Shown here: in pieces, positions 1 to 8,342 of the stretch | How positions within the stretch are numbered: the stretch's first letter is position 1 | How the letters are laid out: each line of letters opens with the position of its first letter | NCBI RefSeq assembly: GCF_017814975.1 | Contig: NZ_JAGIQA010000019.1 | Span: forward strand, 93,890 to 157,889 | Reading direction: 5' to 3' | From: Cupriavidus consociatus | GTDB taxonomy: Bacteria > Pseudomonadota > Gammaproteobacteria > Burkholderiales > Burkholderiaceae | Length of the DNA stretch: 64,000 nucleotides | Notes under the pieces: generated by a model | Databases searched by the model: none | What the model was told of the DNA's origin: nothing | The model's input: the letters and a program-made list of their open reading frames with translations, nothing else | Made by a program: the position numbers and the translations under genes

Positions 1-291
1 CTGGCTGCTGCTCCGGCTGCTCCGGCGGCCGCGGCACCGGCTGCTGCGTCGGCCGACGTTGGCAAGAAGGTCTATGACCAGGTCTGTGCCGCCTGCCACG
101 CCGCCGGCGTGGCCGGTGCGCCCAAGTTCGGCGACAAGGCCGCCTGGGCGCCGCGCCTGAAGGAAGGCATGGACACGGTCCACAACTACGCGCTGAAGGG
201 CAAGGGCGTGATGCCGCCCAAGGGTGGCTACGCCGGCCCGGACGCCGACGTGATCGCCGCGTCGGACTACATGGCGAACGCTGCCAAGTAA
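1..291 (+). CDS. Cytochrome c5-like periplasmic c-type cytochrome (3' part only)
   Basis: The window opens inside this gene; 96 codons and the TAA stop are visible. The visible part starts with an Ala/Pro-rich linker (residues 1-18) followed by one class I cytochrome c domain. The haem-binding motif CAACH lies at visible residues 29-33, and a Met in a GVMPPKGG context is the likely distal haem ligand. The length and motifs after the linker match cytochrome c5 domains, which are small periplasmic electron carriers. The Ala/Pro linker suggests an N-terminal anchor or signal outside the window. A Rho-independent terminator follows 24 bp after the stop. The family call is firm; the exact electron partners cannot be told. 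Confidence 0.9.
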   Translation: MAAAPAAPAAAAPAAASADVGKKVYDQVCAACHAAGVAGAPKFGDKAAWAPRLKEGMDTVHNYALKGKGVMPPKGGYAGPDADVIAASDYMANAAK

Positions 292-314
292 GACACGACT
301 GCGCCGCAGACAAC

Positions 315-343
315 AACGCCCGCGAAATTCGCGGGCGTTTTTT
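315..343 (+). terminator. Rho-independent terminator after the cytochrome gene
   Basis: A GC-rich stem, AACGCCCGCG pairing with CGCGGGCGTT around a short AATT-type loop, is followed at once by a run of six T residues. It lies between the cytochrome stop codon and the end of hemN, and its T tract fits plus-strand termination. Confidence 0.9.
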
Positions 344-357
344 ATGCCTGGCGTCGG

Positions 358-1854
358 TTACACGACGCGCGAGTAGCGCGCCCGCGGCACGAAGCGGATC
401 GGTTGCGTGCCGTCGTTGGCGGCCTGGGGCGTGTCCTGGCTTTCGGGCCCCGCCACTGCGGCGCGGGCGGCATCGTCGCGCAGGTAGCGGTCGAACACCA
501 TCGCCACGCGCCGCACCAGCAGGCGTCCCAGCGGCGTGACCGTGATGCGGGCGGGCTCGACCTGCACCAGGCCATCTGCCGCGAGCGCCCCAAGGTCAGC
601 CAGTTCGGCCGCGAAGCCGGTGGCGAAATCGATGCCGTGGCGCCGCTCCAGCGCGGGGATATCCAGCACGCCGTTGCACATCAGCGCGCCGATCAGTTCT
701 CGGCGCAGATGATCGTCGGCAGTCATCGCCACCCCGCGCGCCAGCGGCAGGCGGCCGTGGTCGAGCGCGCCGTAGTACTCGTCCAGCGTGCGCGCGTTCT
801 GCACGTAGCGGCCCGCCACCGCGCCGATCGCCGAGATGCCGAGGCCGAGCTGGTCGTAGCCGGCGTGCGTGGAATAGCCCTGGAAGTTTCGCTGCAGCCG
901 GCCTTCGCGCTGCGCCACGGCGAGGTCGTCGTCGGGCAGCGCGAAGTGGTCCATGCCGATATAGACGTAGCCCTCGGCGGTCAGCCGTTCGATGGTGGAG
1001 ACCAGAATATCGAGCTTCTCGCCGGCCGGCGGCAACGCGCTTTCGTCGATGCGCCGCTGCGGCTTGAACACATGCGGCAGGTGCGCATAGCTGTAGACCG
1101 AAAGGCGGTCGGGCCGCAGCGCCAGCACCTGATCGATGGTGCGGCCAAAGCGTGCGGCAGTCTGGTGCGGCAGGCCGTAGATCAGGTCGAGGCTGACCGA
1201 GCGGAAGCCCAGCAGGCGCGCGGCGTCGACCACGGCACGAGTCTCTTCGTACGGCTGGATCCGGTGGATGGCCTGCTGCACCTCGGGATCGAAATCCTGC
1301 ACGCCCAGGCTGACGCGGTTGAAGCCCAGTTCTGCCAGCAGCGCCATGCGCGCGTCATCGACGCGGCGCGGATCGATCTCGATCGAATGCTCGCCATCTG
1401 GCGCCAGTTCGAAGTGCTCGTGCAGCAGCGCCATCACGCGGCGCATTTCGTCGGGGTCCAGGAAGGTCGGCGTACCGCCACCCCAGTGCGACTGGAGCAC
1501 GCGCCGCCGCGTGCCGAGCTGTGCGGCCAGCAGCGCCATCTCGCGGCCCAGATACGTGACGTAGCGAGCACTGCGGCCGTGGTCGCGCGTGATGATCTTG
1601 TTGCAGCCGCAGTAGTAGCAGATGTTCTCGCAGAACGGGATATGCAGGTACAGCGACAACGGCGCGGGCGCATCGGCACGGCAGGCGGCCAGCGCGTCGT
1701 GGTACAGCGACAAATCCGGGCCGTTCCTGAAGCGGTCGGCGGTGGGGTAGGAGGTGTAGCGCGGGCCGTTGCCGTCGATGCGGCCGGCGAGAGCGCGAAA
1801 GTCCGACAGCGCGCGGCGGTCGGGCGCAGGGGTAGTCATGGCAAGCGGGTTCAT
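358..1854 (-). CDS. hemN: Oxygen-independent coproporphyrinogen III oxidase
   Basis: A radical SAM enzyme that decarboxylates coproporphyrinogen III to protoporphyrinogen IX in anaerobic haem synthesis, in the cytoplasm. The Fe-S motif C-x3-C-x2-C is at residues 75-82 (CENICYYC) and is followed by GC, as in HemN proteins; an HWGGGTP motif lies further on. Length is about 498 aa against about 457 in E. coli. The open frame begins at 1887, but the predicted promoter puts the transcript start near 1879, so translation probably begins at the ATG at 1854 or 1839. Neither has a clear Shine-Dalgarno site. An FNR-type box upstream fits oxygen control. Strong call; the start is uncertain. Confidence 0.93.
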   Translation of the reverse strand: MNPLAMTTPAPDRRALSDFRALAGRIDGNGPRYTSYPTADRFRNGPDLSLYHDALAACRADAPAPLSLYLHIPFCENICYYCGCNKIITRDHGRSARYVTYLGREMALLAAQLGTRRRVLQSHWGGGTPTFLDPDEMRRVMALLHEHFELAPDGEHSIEIDPRRVDDARMALLAELGFNRVSLGVQDFDPEVQQAIHRIQPYEETRAVVDAARLLGFRSVSLDLIYGLPHQTAARFGRTIDQVLALRPDRLSVYSYAHLPHVFKPQRRIDESALPPAGEKLDILVSTIERLTAEGYVYIGMDHFALPDDDLAVAQREGRLQRNFQGYSTHAGYDQLGLGISAIGAVAGRYVQNARTLDEYYGALDHGRLPLARGVAMTADDHLRRELIGALMCNGVLDIPALERRHGIDFATGFAAELADLGALAADGLVQVEPARITVTPLGRLLVRRVAMVFDRYLRDDAARAAVAGPESQDTPQAANDGTQPIRFVPRARYSRVV

Positions 1855-1885
1855 GGGGGCGCGGGGGAACGGTATTTGACAGCTC

Positions 1886-1927
1886 ATGCTAGGACCGCAC
1901 GGCGCGCGTTGCGTTGATCGCCGTCAA
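1886..1927 (-). promoter_or_regulatory. FNR/ANR-type promoter of hemN
   Basis: The plus-strand sequence TTGATCGCCGTCAA (1914-1927) fits the FNR consensus TTGAT-N4-ATCAA with one mismatch. On the minus strand a -10-like hexamer TAGCAT lies at 1886-1891. If that is the -10, the transcript starts near 1879 and the box is centred at -41.5, the standard position for an FNR-activated class II promoter. Confidence 0.7.
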
Positions 1928-2036
1928 GCGCAACGTCGTTGCGGCACGGACGCGCGGGCGCCCCGCGTCACACGGCTGTCATACGTGGCGCATACGCTGC
2001 GCGCCAGCGCGAGTTGCGCGCCTTTTCTATTGCACG

Positions 2037-3116
2037 ATGCCGATGCCGGACACCCTGCCCCCGACTTCCCTGCCGTACCTGACGCTGCCCGCTGCACCGC
2101 TGCTGGCCCAGTCCTCGGTGCGTCGCACCGTGGTGGTGGGCCACCTGATCGACCGCGGCAGTGCGCAGGCGGACCTGGCGCGCGACTACCTGGCCGGCGC
2201 CAAGGTGCTGTTCGACGCGGTCAATGCCGCCAATGGCCCGGTACGGATCTCCCACGTGGTGCGCGACGCCGACCCCGATCCGCGCCGTGCGCTGGCACAG
2301 GCGGTGACATTGGCGGACAGCGAGCGTGCCGAGCTGCTGTTCGGCGCCGGCGACCGCATCCTGCCGGCGCTGGCGTCATCGACAGAGCTGGCCCGGCGCG
2401 GCGTGCAGATTGTCGCGCCGCTGTCCGGCCTGGCATTGGCTGGGGACAACATCTGGTTCACCCGCGCCGACTACCAGGCCGAGCTTGACGCTGCGGTGCG
2501 GCAGTTGCGCAGCTATGGCCTGAGCGCGATCGCGCTGGCGGTGGCGCCGGACTTCGCTACGCCGTCGCTGGCCCGGCTGGAGGCCCAGACCGGCACGCGC
2601 GCGGTGCCGCTCGATCCCAAAACCGATCCGGGTGCCGATGCCGCGGCACGCCGCATTGCAGCCGCCCGCCCCGGCGCAGTGATCGTGGCGGGCGATACGC
2701 TCGCCTATGCCGGACTGGGCCGAGCGCTCGCGGCGCAGGGCTGGTATGGCTTCCTGGTCGGCCTGTCGTCGGTCAGTGCCACGGCCGCGCGCGAGATCCT
2801 GGGCCCCGGCTATGCCGGCGGCATGGTGCTGACGCAGATAGCGCCAGGTCCGCAGCAGGCCACGCTGCGCGTGGTCAGGGAGCACGTGGCGCGCATGAAG
2901 CGATACCTGGATGAGCCGCCGTCGTCGGCGACGCTGGCCGGCTATATCGGCGCCGCTTGGCTGGCGCGGGCGCTGGCCGGTGTGCGTGCCGGCGGTGCCG
3001 CCGAACTGCGCCGCGCGCTGCAAGGCCGTGTCGACGTGGGAGACTTCACCCTCGACTTCAGCCACGGCCAGCGCGGCTCGCAATACGTCACGCTGGCGGT
3101 ATCAGGCGAGCGGTAG
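2037..3116 (+). CDS. Periplasmic-binding-protein-fold protein (LivK/Peripla_BP_6 type), no clear signal peptide
   Basis: About 359 aa, recognisable as the leucine-binding-protein fold used by ABC transporter substrate-binding proteins: an early VVVGHLIDRGS strand, a GAGDRILPAL stretch and a late FLVGLSSVS segment. The ATGs at 2037 and 2043 are the only reasonable starts; no Shine-Dalgarno site is visible. The first 30 residues are Pro/Leu-rich without the basic n-region of a signal peptide, so export is doubtful. It is divergent from hemN and its 3' end overlaps the convergent histidine kinase gene by 15 bp. No permease or ATPase gene is adjacent. It could be an orphan binding protein or a fold reused as an intracellular sensor. 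Confidence 0.7.
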   Translation: MPMPDTLPPTSLPYLTLPAAPLLAQSSVRRTVVVGHLIDRGSAQADLARDYLAGAKVLFDAVNAANGPVRISHVVRDADPDPRRALAQAVTLADSERAELLFGAGDRILPALASSTELARRGVQIVAPLSGLALAGDNIWFTRADYQAELDAAVRQLRSYGLSAIALAVAPDFATPSLARLEAQTGTRAVPLDPKTDPGADAAARRIAAARPGAVIVAGDTLAYAGLGRALAAQGWYGFLVGLSSVSATAAREILGPGYAGGMVLTQIAPGPQQATLRVVREHVARMKRYLDEPPSSATLAGYIGAAWLARALAGVRAGGAAELRRALQGRVDVGDFTLDFSHGQRGSQYVTLAVSGER

Positions 3117-4244
3117 CCGCGGTAGCGACAGGCGCGCGCGCAGGCCACCTTCGGCACGGTTGGACAAAATCAGCTCGCCGCCATGCCGTGCGGCAATGTC
3201 GGCGGCGATCGACAGGCCCATGCCGACCCCGCCGGTGGCGCGGCTGCGCGACGATTCGAGCCGGTAGAACGGCTCCATCACGCGCGCCAGCTGATCTTCC
3301 GGAATGCCGGGTCCGTCGTCGCAGATATCGATCAGCACCCGCGCCGGGCTGTCGGTCAGCACGATGCTGGCCGCGCCGCCGTAGCGCCGCGCATTCTCGA
3401 CCAGGTTGACCACCGCGCGCCGCAGCTCAGACGGCCACGCCAGCAGCGGCTGCGCCTGGCCGCTGAGGGCGACCTCGTGGCCGGTGTCGGCGGCGTCGTC
3501 GACCACCGCCTGCAGCAGGGCGAGCACGTCCACGCGCTGGCGCGGGCCGCTGGCTTCGTCGCGGTCGCGCAGGTAATAGAGCGTGGCGTCGATCAGGCCG
3601 TTCATTTCGGCGAGATCCTGGCGCAGGCGATAGCGCACCTCGCCGGCATCGATGCGTTCGATGCGCAGGCTCATGCGCGTCAGCGGTGTGCGCAGGTCGT
3701 GCGAGACTGCGGCCAGGAAGCGCGATTGCTGGGCGAGCTGCGTGCGGATGCGCTGCTGCATCAGGTTCAGCGCCTGCGCGGCGGCACGCGCTTCGGCAGG
3801 GCCGCCGGTCTCGTCCAGCGGCGGCGCATGCACGTCCTGCGCCAGCCGGCCGGCGCCGCTGGCGAGCTGCTGCACCGGGCGCGCCAGCAACCGTGCGCCG
3901 ACCCATGCTGCCGCCACCATCGCCGCCACCTGGATCACCATGCCAAGGTGCGGTGGCCACGGCCAGCGCGGTGGCGGGCGGTGCGTCGCAGCGCCCTGCT
4001 CTCCGGGCGCTCCCCGCTCCGCCGGCCGGCCGGGAGCGCTGTCGGGCCGTGGCCCGCCGTGCCAGGCTTCGGGCGGCGGCGGCCCCCCGGGACCATCACG
4101 CAGCACGCGTTCCATGCCGGGCCGCGGGAACAGGCTTTCGATTACCGTCATGCCGAGCAGGTGGACTACCAGCATGATCGCGGCCATCGCCACGAACAGC
4201 CGCAGGAACATCGAGTCGTAGCGCGCCAGGCGCATCGGGCTCAC
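3102..4244 (-). CDS. Sensor histidine kinase, two-component system
   Basis: A 380-aa inner-membrane kinase. Membrane segments lie at about residues 12-35 and 100-120, enclosing a short periplasmic loop that is unusually rich in Pro and Gly (about 41-98). A HAMP region, an HisKA domain with phospho-acceptor His182 in AVSHDLRTPL, and an HATPase domain follow, with N box NLVENARRYG (280-289), DDGPGIP (309-315) and a GVGMGLS G box. The start overlaps the end of the response regulator gene by 4 bp, so the two are translationally coupled. The small loop and the divergent Spy-like gene suggest an envelope signal; the true stimulus is unknown. Confidence 0.93.
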   Translation of the reverse strand: MSPMRLARYDSMFLRLFVAMAAIMLVVHLLGMTVIESLFPRPGMERVLRDGPGGPPPPEAWHGGPRPDSAPGRPAERGAPGEQGAATHRPPPRWPWPPHLGMVIQVAAMVAAAWVGARLLARPVQQLASGAGRLAQDVHAPPLDETGGPAEARAAAQALNLMQQRIRTQLAQQSRFLAAVSHDLRTPLTRMSLRIERIDAGEVRYRLRQDLAEMNGLIDATLYYLRDRDEASGPRQRVDVLALLQAVVDDAADTGHEVALSGQAQPLLAWPSELRRAVVNLVENARRYGGAASIVLTDSPARVLIDICDDGPGIPEDQLARVMEPFYRLESSRSRATGGVGMGLSIAADIAARHGGELILSNRAEGGLRARLSLPRLPLA

Positions 4245-4996
4245 CCTTCAAGCGTCGCGGTGAAGACGTAGCCTTCGCCGCGCACGGTGCGGATCAGCGC
4301 CGGATCGCGCGGGTCATCGCGCAGTTTCTGGCGTAGCCGCGAGACCAGCAGGTCGATGCTGCGGTCGAACACGTCGAGCCCGCGCCCGCGTGCCTGGTTG
4401 ATCAGCAGCTCGCGGTCGAGCACGCGGTTGGGCTGCTCGACAAAGGCCAGCAACAAACGGAATTCGGCATTGGACAGCGGCACCACCACCTCCTCGCGGT
4501 CGACCAGCTGGCGCAGCGTGGTGTTCAGGCGCCAGTGGCCAAAGCGCAGTTCGTGGCCCGAAGGCGAAGCGGCGCGGCGGCCATCGACACCCGGTCCACC
4601 GCTGCCGGCATGGACACGGCTGCGGCGCAGCACGGTGTGGATGCGCGCCACCAGCTCGCGCATCTCGAACGGCTTGGTGACGTAGTCGTCGGCGCCAACC
4701 TCAAGCCCGACCACGCGGTCTGCCAGTTCGGCGCGCGCGGTCAGCATGATGACGGCAACATTGGTTCGCGCGCGCAGTTCGCGGCACAGCGCCAGGCCGT
4801 TCTCGCCGGGCAGCGACAGGTCGAGGATGACGAGGTCATAGGCCGTGGCGGCCATCGCCTGGCGCATCGCGGTGCCGTCCTCGACCCCGTCGGCATGCAT
4901 GCCGAAAGTGGAGAGGTACTCGGCCAGCATGGCGCGGATCTGCGGATCGTCGTCGACGATCAGCAGGCGGATGGGAAGCGGGGGGGTGAATTCCAT
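4241..4996 (-). CDS. OmpR-family response regulator
   Basis: About 251 aa. An N-terminal receiver domain carries the acidic pair in VDDD (14-17), phospho-acceptor Asp59 in VILDLSLPG and Lys108 in DDYVTKPF. It is followed by a Gly/Ser-rich linker and a C-terminal winged-helix DNA-binding domain ending in RTVRGEGYVF, as in the OmpR/PhoB class. The open frame extends to 5221, but the receiver fold begins just after the ATG at 4996 (an in-frame ATG at 5014 is the alternative). Neither start has a strong Shine-Dalgarno site. It is upstream of and coupled to the histidine kinase gene. Its target may include the divergent gene at 5255. Confidence 0.93.
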   Translation of the reverse strand: MEFTPPLPIRLLIVDDDPQIRAMLAEYLSTFGMHADGVEDGTAMRQAMAATAYDLVILDLSLPGENGLALCRELRARTNVAVIMLTARAELADRVVGLEVGADDYVTKPFEMRELVARIHTVLRRSRVHAGSGGPGVDGRRAASPSGHELRFGHWRLNTTLRQLVDREEVVVPLSNAEFRLLLAFVEQPNRVLDRELLINQARGRGLDVFDRSIDLLVSRLRQKLRDDPRDPALIRTVRGEGYVFTATLEG

Positions 4997-5254
4997 AAGC
5001 GAAGAGAACGGCATCTGGCGAGGCGGTCGGGGCGGACCCAGGCGACGATGTGTCGATGCCGGAGGCGTGCGGTGCCCCACTTTACCAGCGGCGGGTGGCG
5101 GCACTATGCCGGCTTTGTATCCGGCCTGATACGCAGTGTTGCCGAAGGGGCCGCCATGTACGCCATTGCAATAGGGCGCAGACCAAGTGCTCAAGCAATG
5201 CAACGCGGCCTTCCCTAGCATGGACCGGCTTCGATATCACTACAGGAGAACTCC

Positions 5255-5743
5255 ATGTCCATCATGTTTTCACGGCTGCGGACCAGCCTGTCCGGGCTGG
5301 CGCTGTGCGGCGCCGCGCTGGTGGCCACGCCGGCCAGCGCCCTGCAAGCCGGCCCCGGGCCGCATGGCGCCATGCCGCCGCCCATCCCTGCCCCGGCAAC
5401 GGCCGAGTCGCTCGGACTTAACGCGGCCCAGGCCAGGCTGTGGCGGGCCGCGCGCGGCGCCGCGGCAGAGGCGGAAGCGCATGCGCTGGAACTGCGCGCC
5501 CGCTTCCTGCGCGAGACCGCCGACATGGCGGCGGATGGCCCGCTGCGGCCGCGCGCCGAGGCCATGGACCGCCTGCACCAGGCGCTCGAGCAGGACCGGC
5601 ACGCCGTGCGCGAACGGTGGCTGGCGCTCGACGACAGCCTGGACGCGACCCAGCGCCAGCGCCTGCATGGTGCGCCCGGTGCCGCGCGCTGGCTCGGCCT
5701 GCCGCCAGGACCGATGGTGGCGCCGCCGCCGCAGGGACGCTGA
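5255..5743 (+). CDS. Small exported helical protein, Spy/CpxP (LTXXQ)-like
   Basis: 162 aa with a typical Sec signal peptide (residues 1-28, basic start, hydrophobic core, cut after ATPASA). The mature part is mostly amphipathic helix rich in Ala, Arg, Glu and Gln, with two Leu/Asp-x-x-Gln-type motifs (GLNAAQARLW, SLDATQRQRL) at the spacing seen in the Spy/CpxP family of periplasmic chaperone-sensors. Pro/Gly-rich ends flank the helices. AGGAG precedes the ATG by about 6 nt. It is divergent from the two-component pair, the usual position of a target and feedback partner such as CpxP next to CpxRA. The family assignment rests on pattern only. Confidence 0.72.
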   Translation: MSIMFSRLRTSLSGLALCGAALVATPASALQAGPGPHGAMPPPIPAPATAESLGLNAAQARLWRAARGAAAEAEAHALELRARFLRETADMAADGPLRPRAEAMDRLHQALEQDRHAVRERWLALDDSLDATQRQRLHGAPGAARWLGLPPGPMVAPPPQGR

Positions 5744-5753
5744 GCGCCGCGCC

Positions 5754-5790
5754 AAAAAAATTGCCCCCGCACGCTGGCGCGGCGGGGGCC
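5754..5790 (-). terminator. Second minus-strand terminator after rep
   Basis: The stem GCCCCCGC/GCGGGGGC (5763-5770 and 5782-5789) is followed on the minus strand by AATTTTTTT. It lies downstream of rep and of the first terminator at 5801-5822. It could also stop read-through from the left end of the minus-strand transcript into the convergent gene. Confidence 0.8.
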
Positions 5791-5800
5791 AATTACAGGG

Positions 5801-5822
5801 AAAAACCAGACGTGATGTCTGG
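5801..5822 (-). terminator. First minus-strand terminator after rep
   Basis: A perfect 6-bp stem, CCAGAC/GTCTGG with a 5-nt loop, is followed on the minus strand by TTTTT. Together with 5754-5790 it forms a tandem pair about 145-210 bp after the rep stop codon. Confidence 0.7.
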
Positions 5823-5965
5823 AGCGGCACGACCCGGGCAGGCCGTGCCGCCGCAACAGCCGCACAGCGGTGAAAGGCGCAGGCGGCACAACCGTCATGC
5901 TAAGGACCGCCGCGTGCGCGGTCTTGTCGGCCTGGTAGGGTTTTGTATCGGCCTTGTACCGAACG

Positions 5966-8062
5966 TCAGCCTGCCGCCGCCTTGCCGGGGCCGCCGAGCA
6001 GCGCCTTGAGCGCGCCGAGCCGGTCCTTGGGGCTCATTGCCGGGGTTTCGTCCTTGGGCGCCGGCGCTTCTTCCAGCTTCATCTCGCCGATAAAGCGCGA
6101 CGGCTGGCACGAGTAGGTCTCGCGCGCACGCTTGCGCTTCTTGCACCAGCTGATCTGCAGGCTGCGCTGCGCGCGGGTGATGCCGACGTACATCAGCCGG
6201 CGCTCTTCCTCGATCTTCTCGTCGGTCATGTCGTCGTCTTCGCGGCAGTGGGGCAGGATGCCCTCTTCCACGCCGACCAGGAATACGTGCGGATATTCCA
6301 GCCCCTTGGACGCATGCAGCGTGGACAGCCGCACCGCGTCCGGGTCTTCCTCGCGCCCCTCGAGCATGCTCATCAGCGCCACGGTCTGCGTCAGCTCGAG
6401 CAAATTCTTGCCTTCGCTGCCGAAACCGTCGGCGTTGTCATAGCCGGTGGCTTCCTCGCCCTCGGCCGCTTCCGGCTTGGTGCCCTTGCGCTTGAGCCAC
6501 TCCAGGAATTCAAGCGTATTGGTCCAGCGCGACTGCGCCTGGCGCTCGTCGAAACTGTCGTACAGGTAGGCCTCGTAGTGGATGCCGGCCATCAGGTCGT
6601 CAAGCACTTCGGTAGCCGGATCCTTGGCCGCGCGGTCGGCCAGCCGCACCATCGATTCGCAGAACACACGCAGCGGCTCCAGCTGGCGCGGCTGCAGCTT
6701 GCCCTCGATGCCGCCCATCATCGCCGCTTCGAACAGCGACACCTTGGCCTGCCCGGCGAAGGTGCCCAGCACTTCTAGCGTGGTGTTGCCGACGCCGCGG
6801 CGCGGCGTGGTGATCGCGCGGATGAAGGCGGGATCGTCGTCGGGATTGGCGATCAGGCGCAGGTAGGCGCAGATGTCCTTGATCTCGGCCTTGTCGAAGA
6901 AGCTCTGGCCGCCCGACAGCACGTAGGGGATGCGCTCGCGCCGCAGGATCTGCTCGAACAGCCGTGCCTGGTGGTTGCCGCGGTACAGGATGGCGTAGTC
7001 GCGGAACTGCGCGCGGCGCTCGAACTTGTGCGCCGACAGGCGGAACACCACCGACTCGGCCTCATGCTCCTCATCGTTCATCGGATGGATGGCGATGGGA
7101 TCGCCCATGCCGTGCTCGCTCCACAGCTTCTTGTCGAACAGCTTGGGATTGTTGGCGATGACCGCGTTGGCCGCTTCCAGGATGCGCACGGTGGAGCGGT
7201 AGTTCTGCTCCAGCTTGATCACCTTGAGGCCGGGGAAGTCGGTCTGCAGCCCGCGCAGGTTGTCGAGCGTGGCGCCGCGCCAGCCGTAGATGGCCTGGTC
7301 ATCGTCGCCCACCGCGGTGAAGGCTGGTGCTCGCAGGTGCGAGCCGCCCGCCAGCAGCTTGAGCAGCTGGTACTGGCAGGCGTTGGTGTCCTGGTATTCG
7401 TCGACGAGGAAGTAGCGCAACCGGTTCTGCCACTTGAGCTGTACCGCTTCATTGCGCGCGAATAGTTCCGCAGGCAGGCGGATCAGGTCGTCGAAATCCA
7501 CCGCCTGGTATGCATTCAGCGTGGCGACGTAGTTGCGGTAGACCAGCGCGGCCTGGTGCTCGTCGGCATTGGCTGCCTGCGCGATCGCGGCCTCGGGATC
7601 GACCATGCCGTTTTTCCACAGCGAGATCGTGCTCTGCACGCCGCGGATCAGCTTCTTGTCGGTGGTGCCGAGCTGCTCCTGGATCAGGCCGAAGCAGTCA
7701 TCCGAATCCATGATCGAGAACTGCGGCTTCAGGCCGACGTGCTCCGCCTCCATGCGCAGGATCTGCACGCCCAGCGAGTGGAACGTACAGACCGTCAGCT
7801 GCTTGAGCGGAATACGCTTGCCCTCGCGCGTGGTCTTGCCTTCCATCAGCTTGCCGATGCGTTCCTGCATCTCCTTGGCAGCCTTGTTGGTGAAGGTGAC
7901 GGCGGCGATATGGCGCGGCTCGAAGCCCTTGTCTTCGATCAGGTGCGCAATCTTCTGCGTGATCACGCGGGTCTTGCCCGAACCCGCTCCGGCCAGCACC
8001 AGGCAGGGTCCGTCCAGGTAGCGGACAGCTTCGGATTGGGCGGAATTCAGGCCGTGGGTCAT
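5966..8062 (-). CDS. rep: ATP-dependent DNA helicase Rep (UvrD/Rep family)
   Basis: A superfamily 1A 3'-5' DNA helicase of about 698 aa that helps the replisome pass proteins bound to DNA. Motif I (Walker A) AGAGSGKT is at residues 24-31, then FTNKAAKEM (Ia), DEYQDTN (II), GDDDQAIYGWRGA (III), QNYRS (IV), LHASKGLEY (V) and VGITRAQ (VI). Length and the detailed sequence match E. coli Rep (673 aa) more closely than UvrD, for example PCLVLAGAGSGKTRVIT near the start. The open frame continues upstream to 8566, but homology begins at the ATG at 8062. It stands alone as a monocistronic gene followed by tandem terminators. Confidence 0.93.
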   Translation of the reverse strand: MTHGLNSAQSEAVRYLDGPCLVLAGAGSGKTRVITQKIAHLIEDKGFEPRHIAAVTFTNKAAKEMQERIGKLMEGKTTREGKRIPLKQLTVCTFHSLGVQILRMEAEHVGLKPQFSIMDSDDCFGLIQEQLGTTDKKLIRGVQSTISLWKNGMVDPEAAIAQAANADEHQAALVYRNYVATLNAYQAVDFDDLIRLPAELFARNEAVQLKWQNRLRYFLVDEYQDTNACQYQLLKLLAGGSHLRAPAFTAVGDDDQAIYGWRGATLDNLRGLQTDFPGLKVIKLEQNYRSTVRILEAANAVIANNPKLFDKKLWSEHGMGDPIAIHPMNDEEHEAESVVFRLSAHKFERRAQFRDYAILYRGNHQARLFEQILRRERIPYVLSGGQSFFDKAEIKDICAYLRLIANPDDDPAFIRAITTPRRGVGNTTLEVLGTFAGQAKVSLFEAAMMGGIEGKLQPRQLEPLRVFCESMVRLADRAAKDPATEVLDDLMAGIHYEAYLYDSFDERQAQSRWTNTLEFLEWLKRKGTKPEAAEGEEATGYDNADGFGSEGKNLLELTQTVALMSMLEGREEDPDAVRLSTLHASKGLEYPHVFLVGVEEGILPHCREDDDMTDEKIEEERRLMYVGITRAQRSLQISWCKKRKRARETYSCQPSRFIGEMKLEEAPAPKDETPAMSPKDRLGALKALLGGPGKAAAG

Positions 8063-8342
8063 GCGCGTGGGTGAGCCGTGGGTGTGCGTTCGGGGACAGT
8101 TGTTTCCGCGGAAGGCGGAAATGCGGGCGCGGACGGCAAGGCATAGGTGCCAGTCCGGCATAACCAACCATGCTAACACGCTGGCCACCCGGGGGTCAGT
8201 CAGCGCCAGCCGCATTTTCGGGACTGCCAATGTCACTGGCGTAACACTTAGTAAAGACCGGAGCGGACAGCTCCCGCCCCGCTCTAACAAGTACGGGCCA
8301 GGCGACAGGCCGGGCCGCCAATTCATCACATCGGAGCCGATA

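Noticed and set aside
403..1917. A 504-codon open frame on the plus strand opposite hemN
   Set aside because: It is antisense to a clear gene, low in complexity and rich in Arg, Ala, Gln and His, as expected of G+C-rich antisense frames.
8061..8342. Extension of rep or of the lipoprotein gene through this gap
   Set aside because: Both frames are open but show no homology; the ATG at 8062 and the lipoprotein ATG at 8343 with its ribosome site fit the known families.
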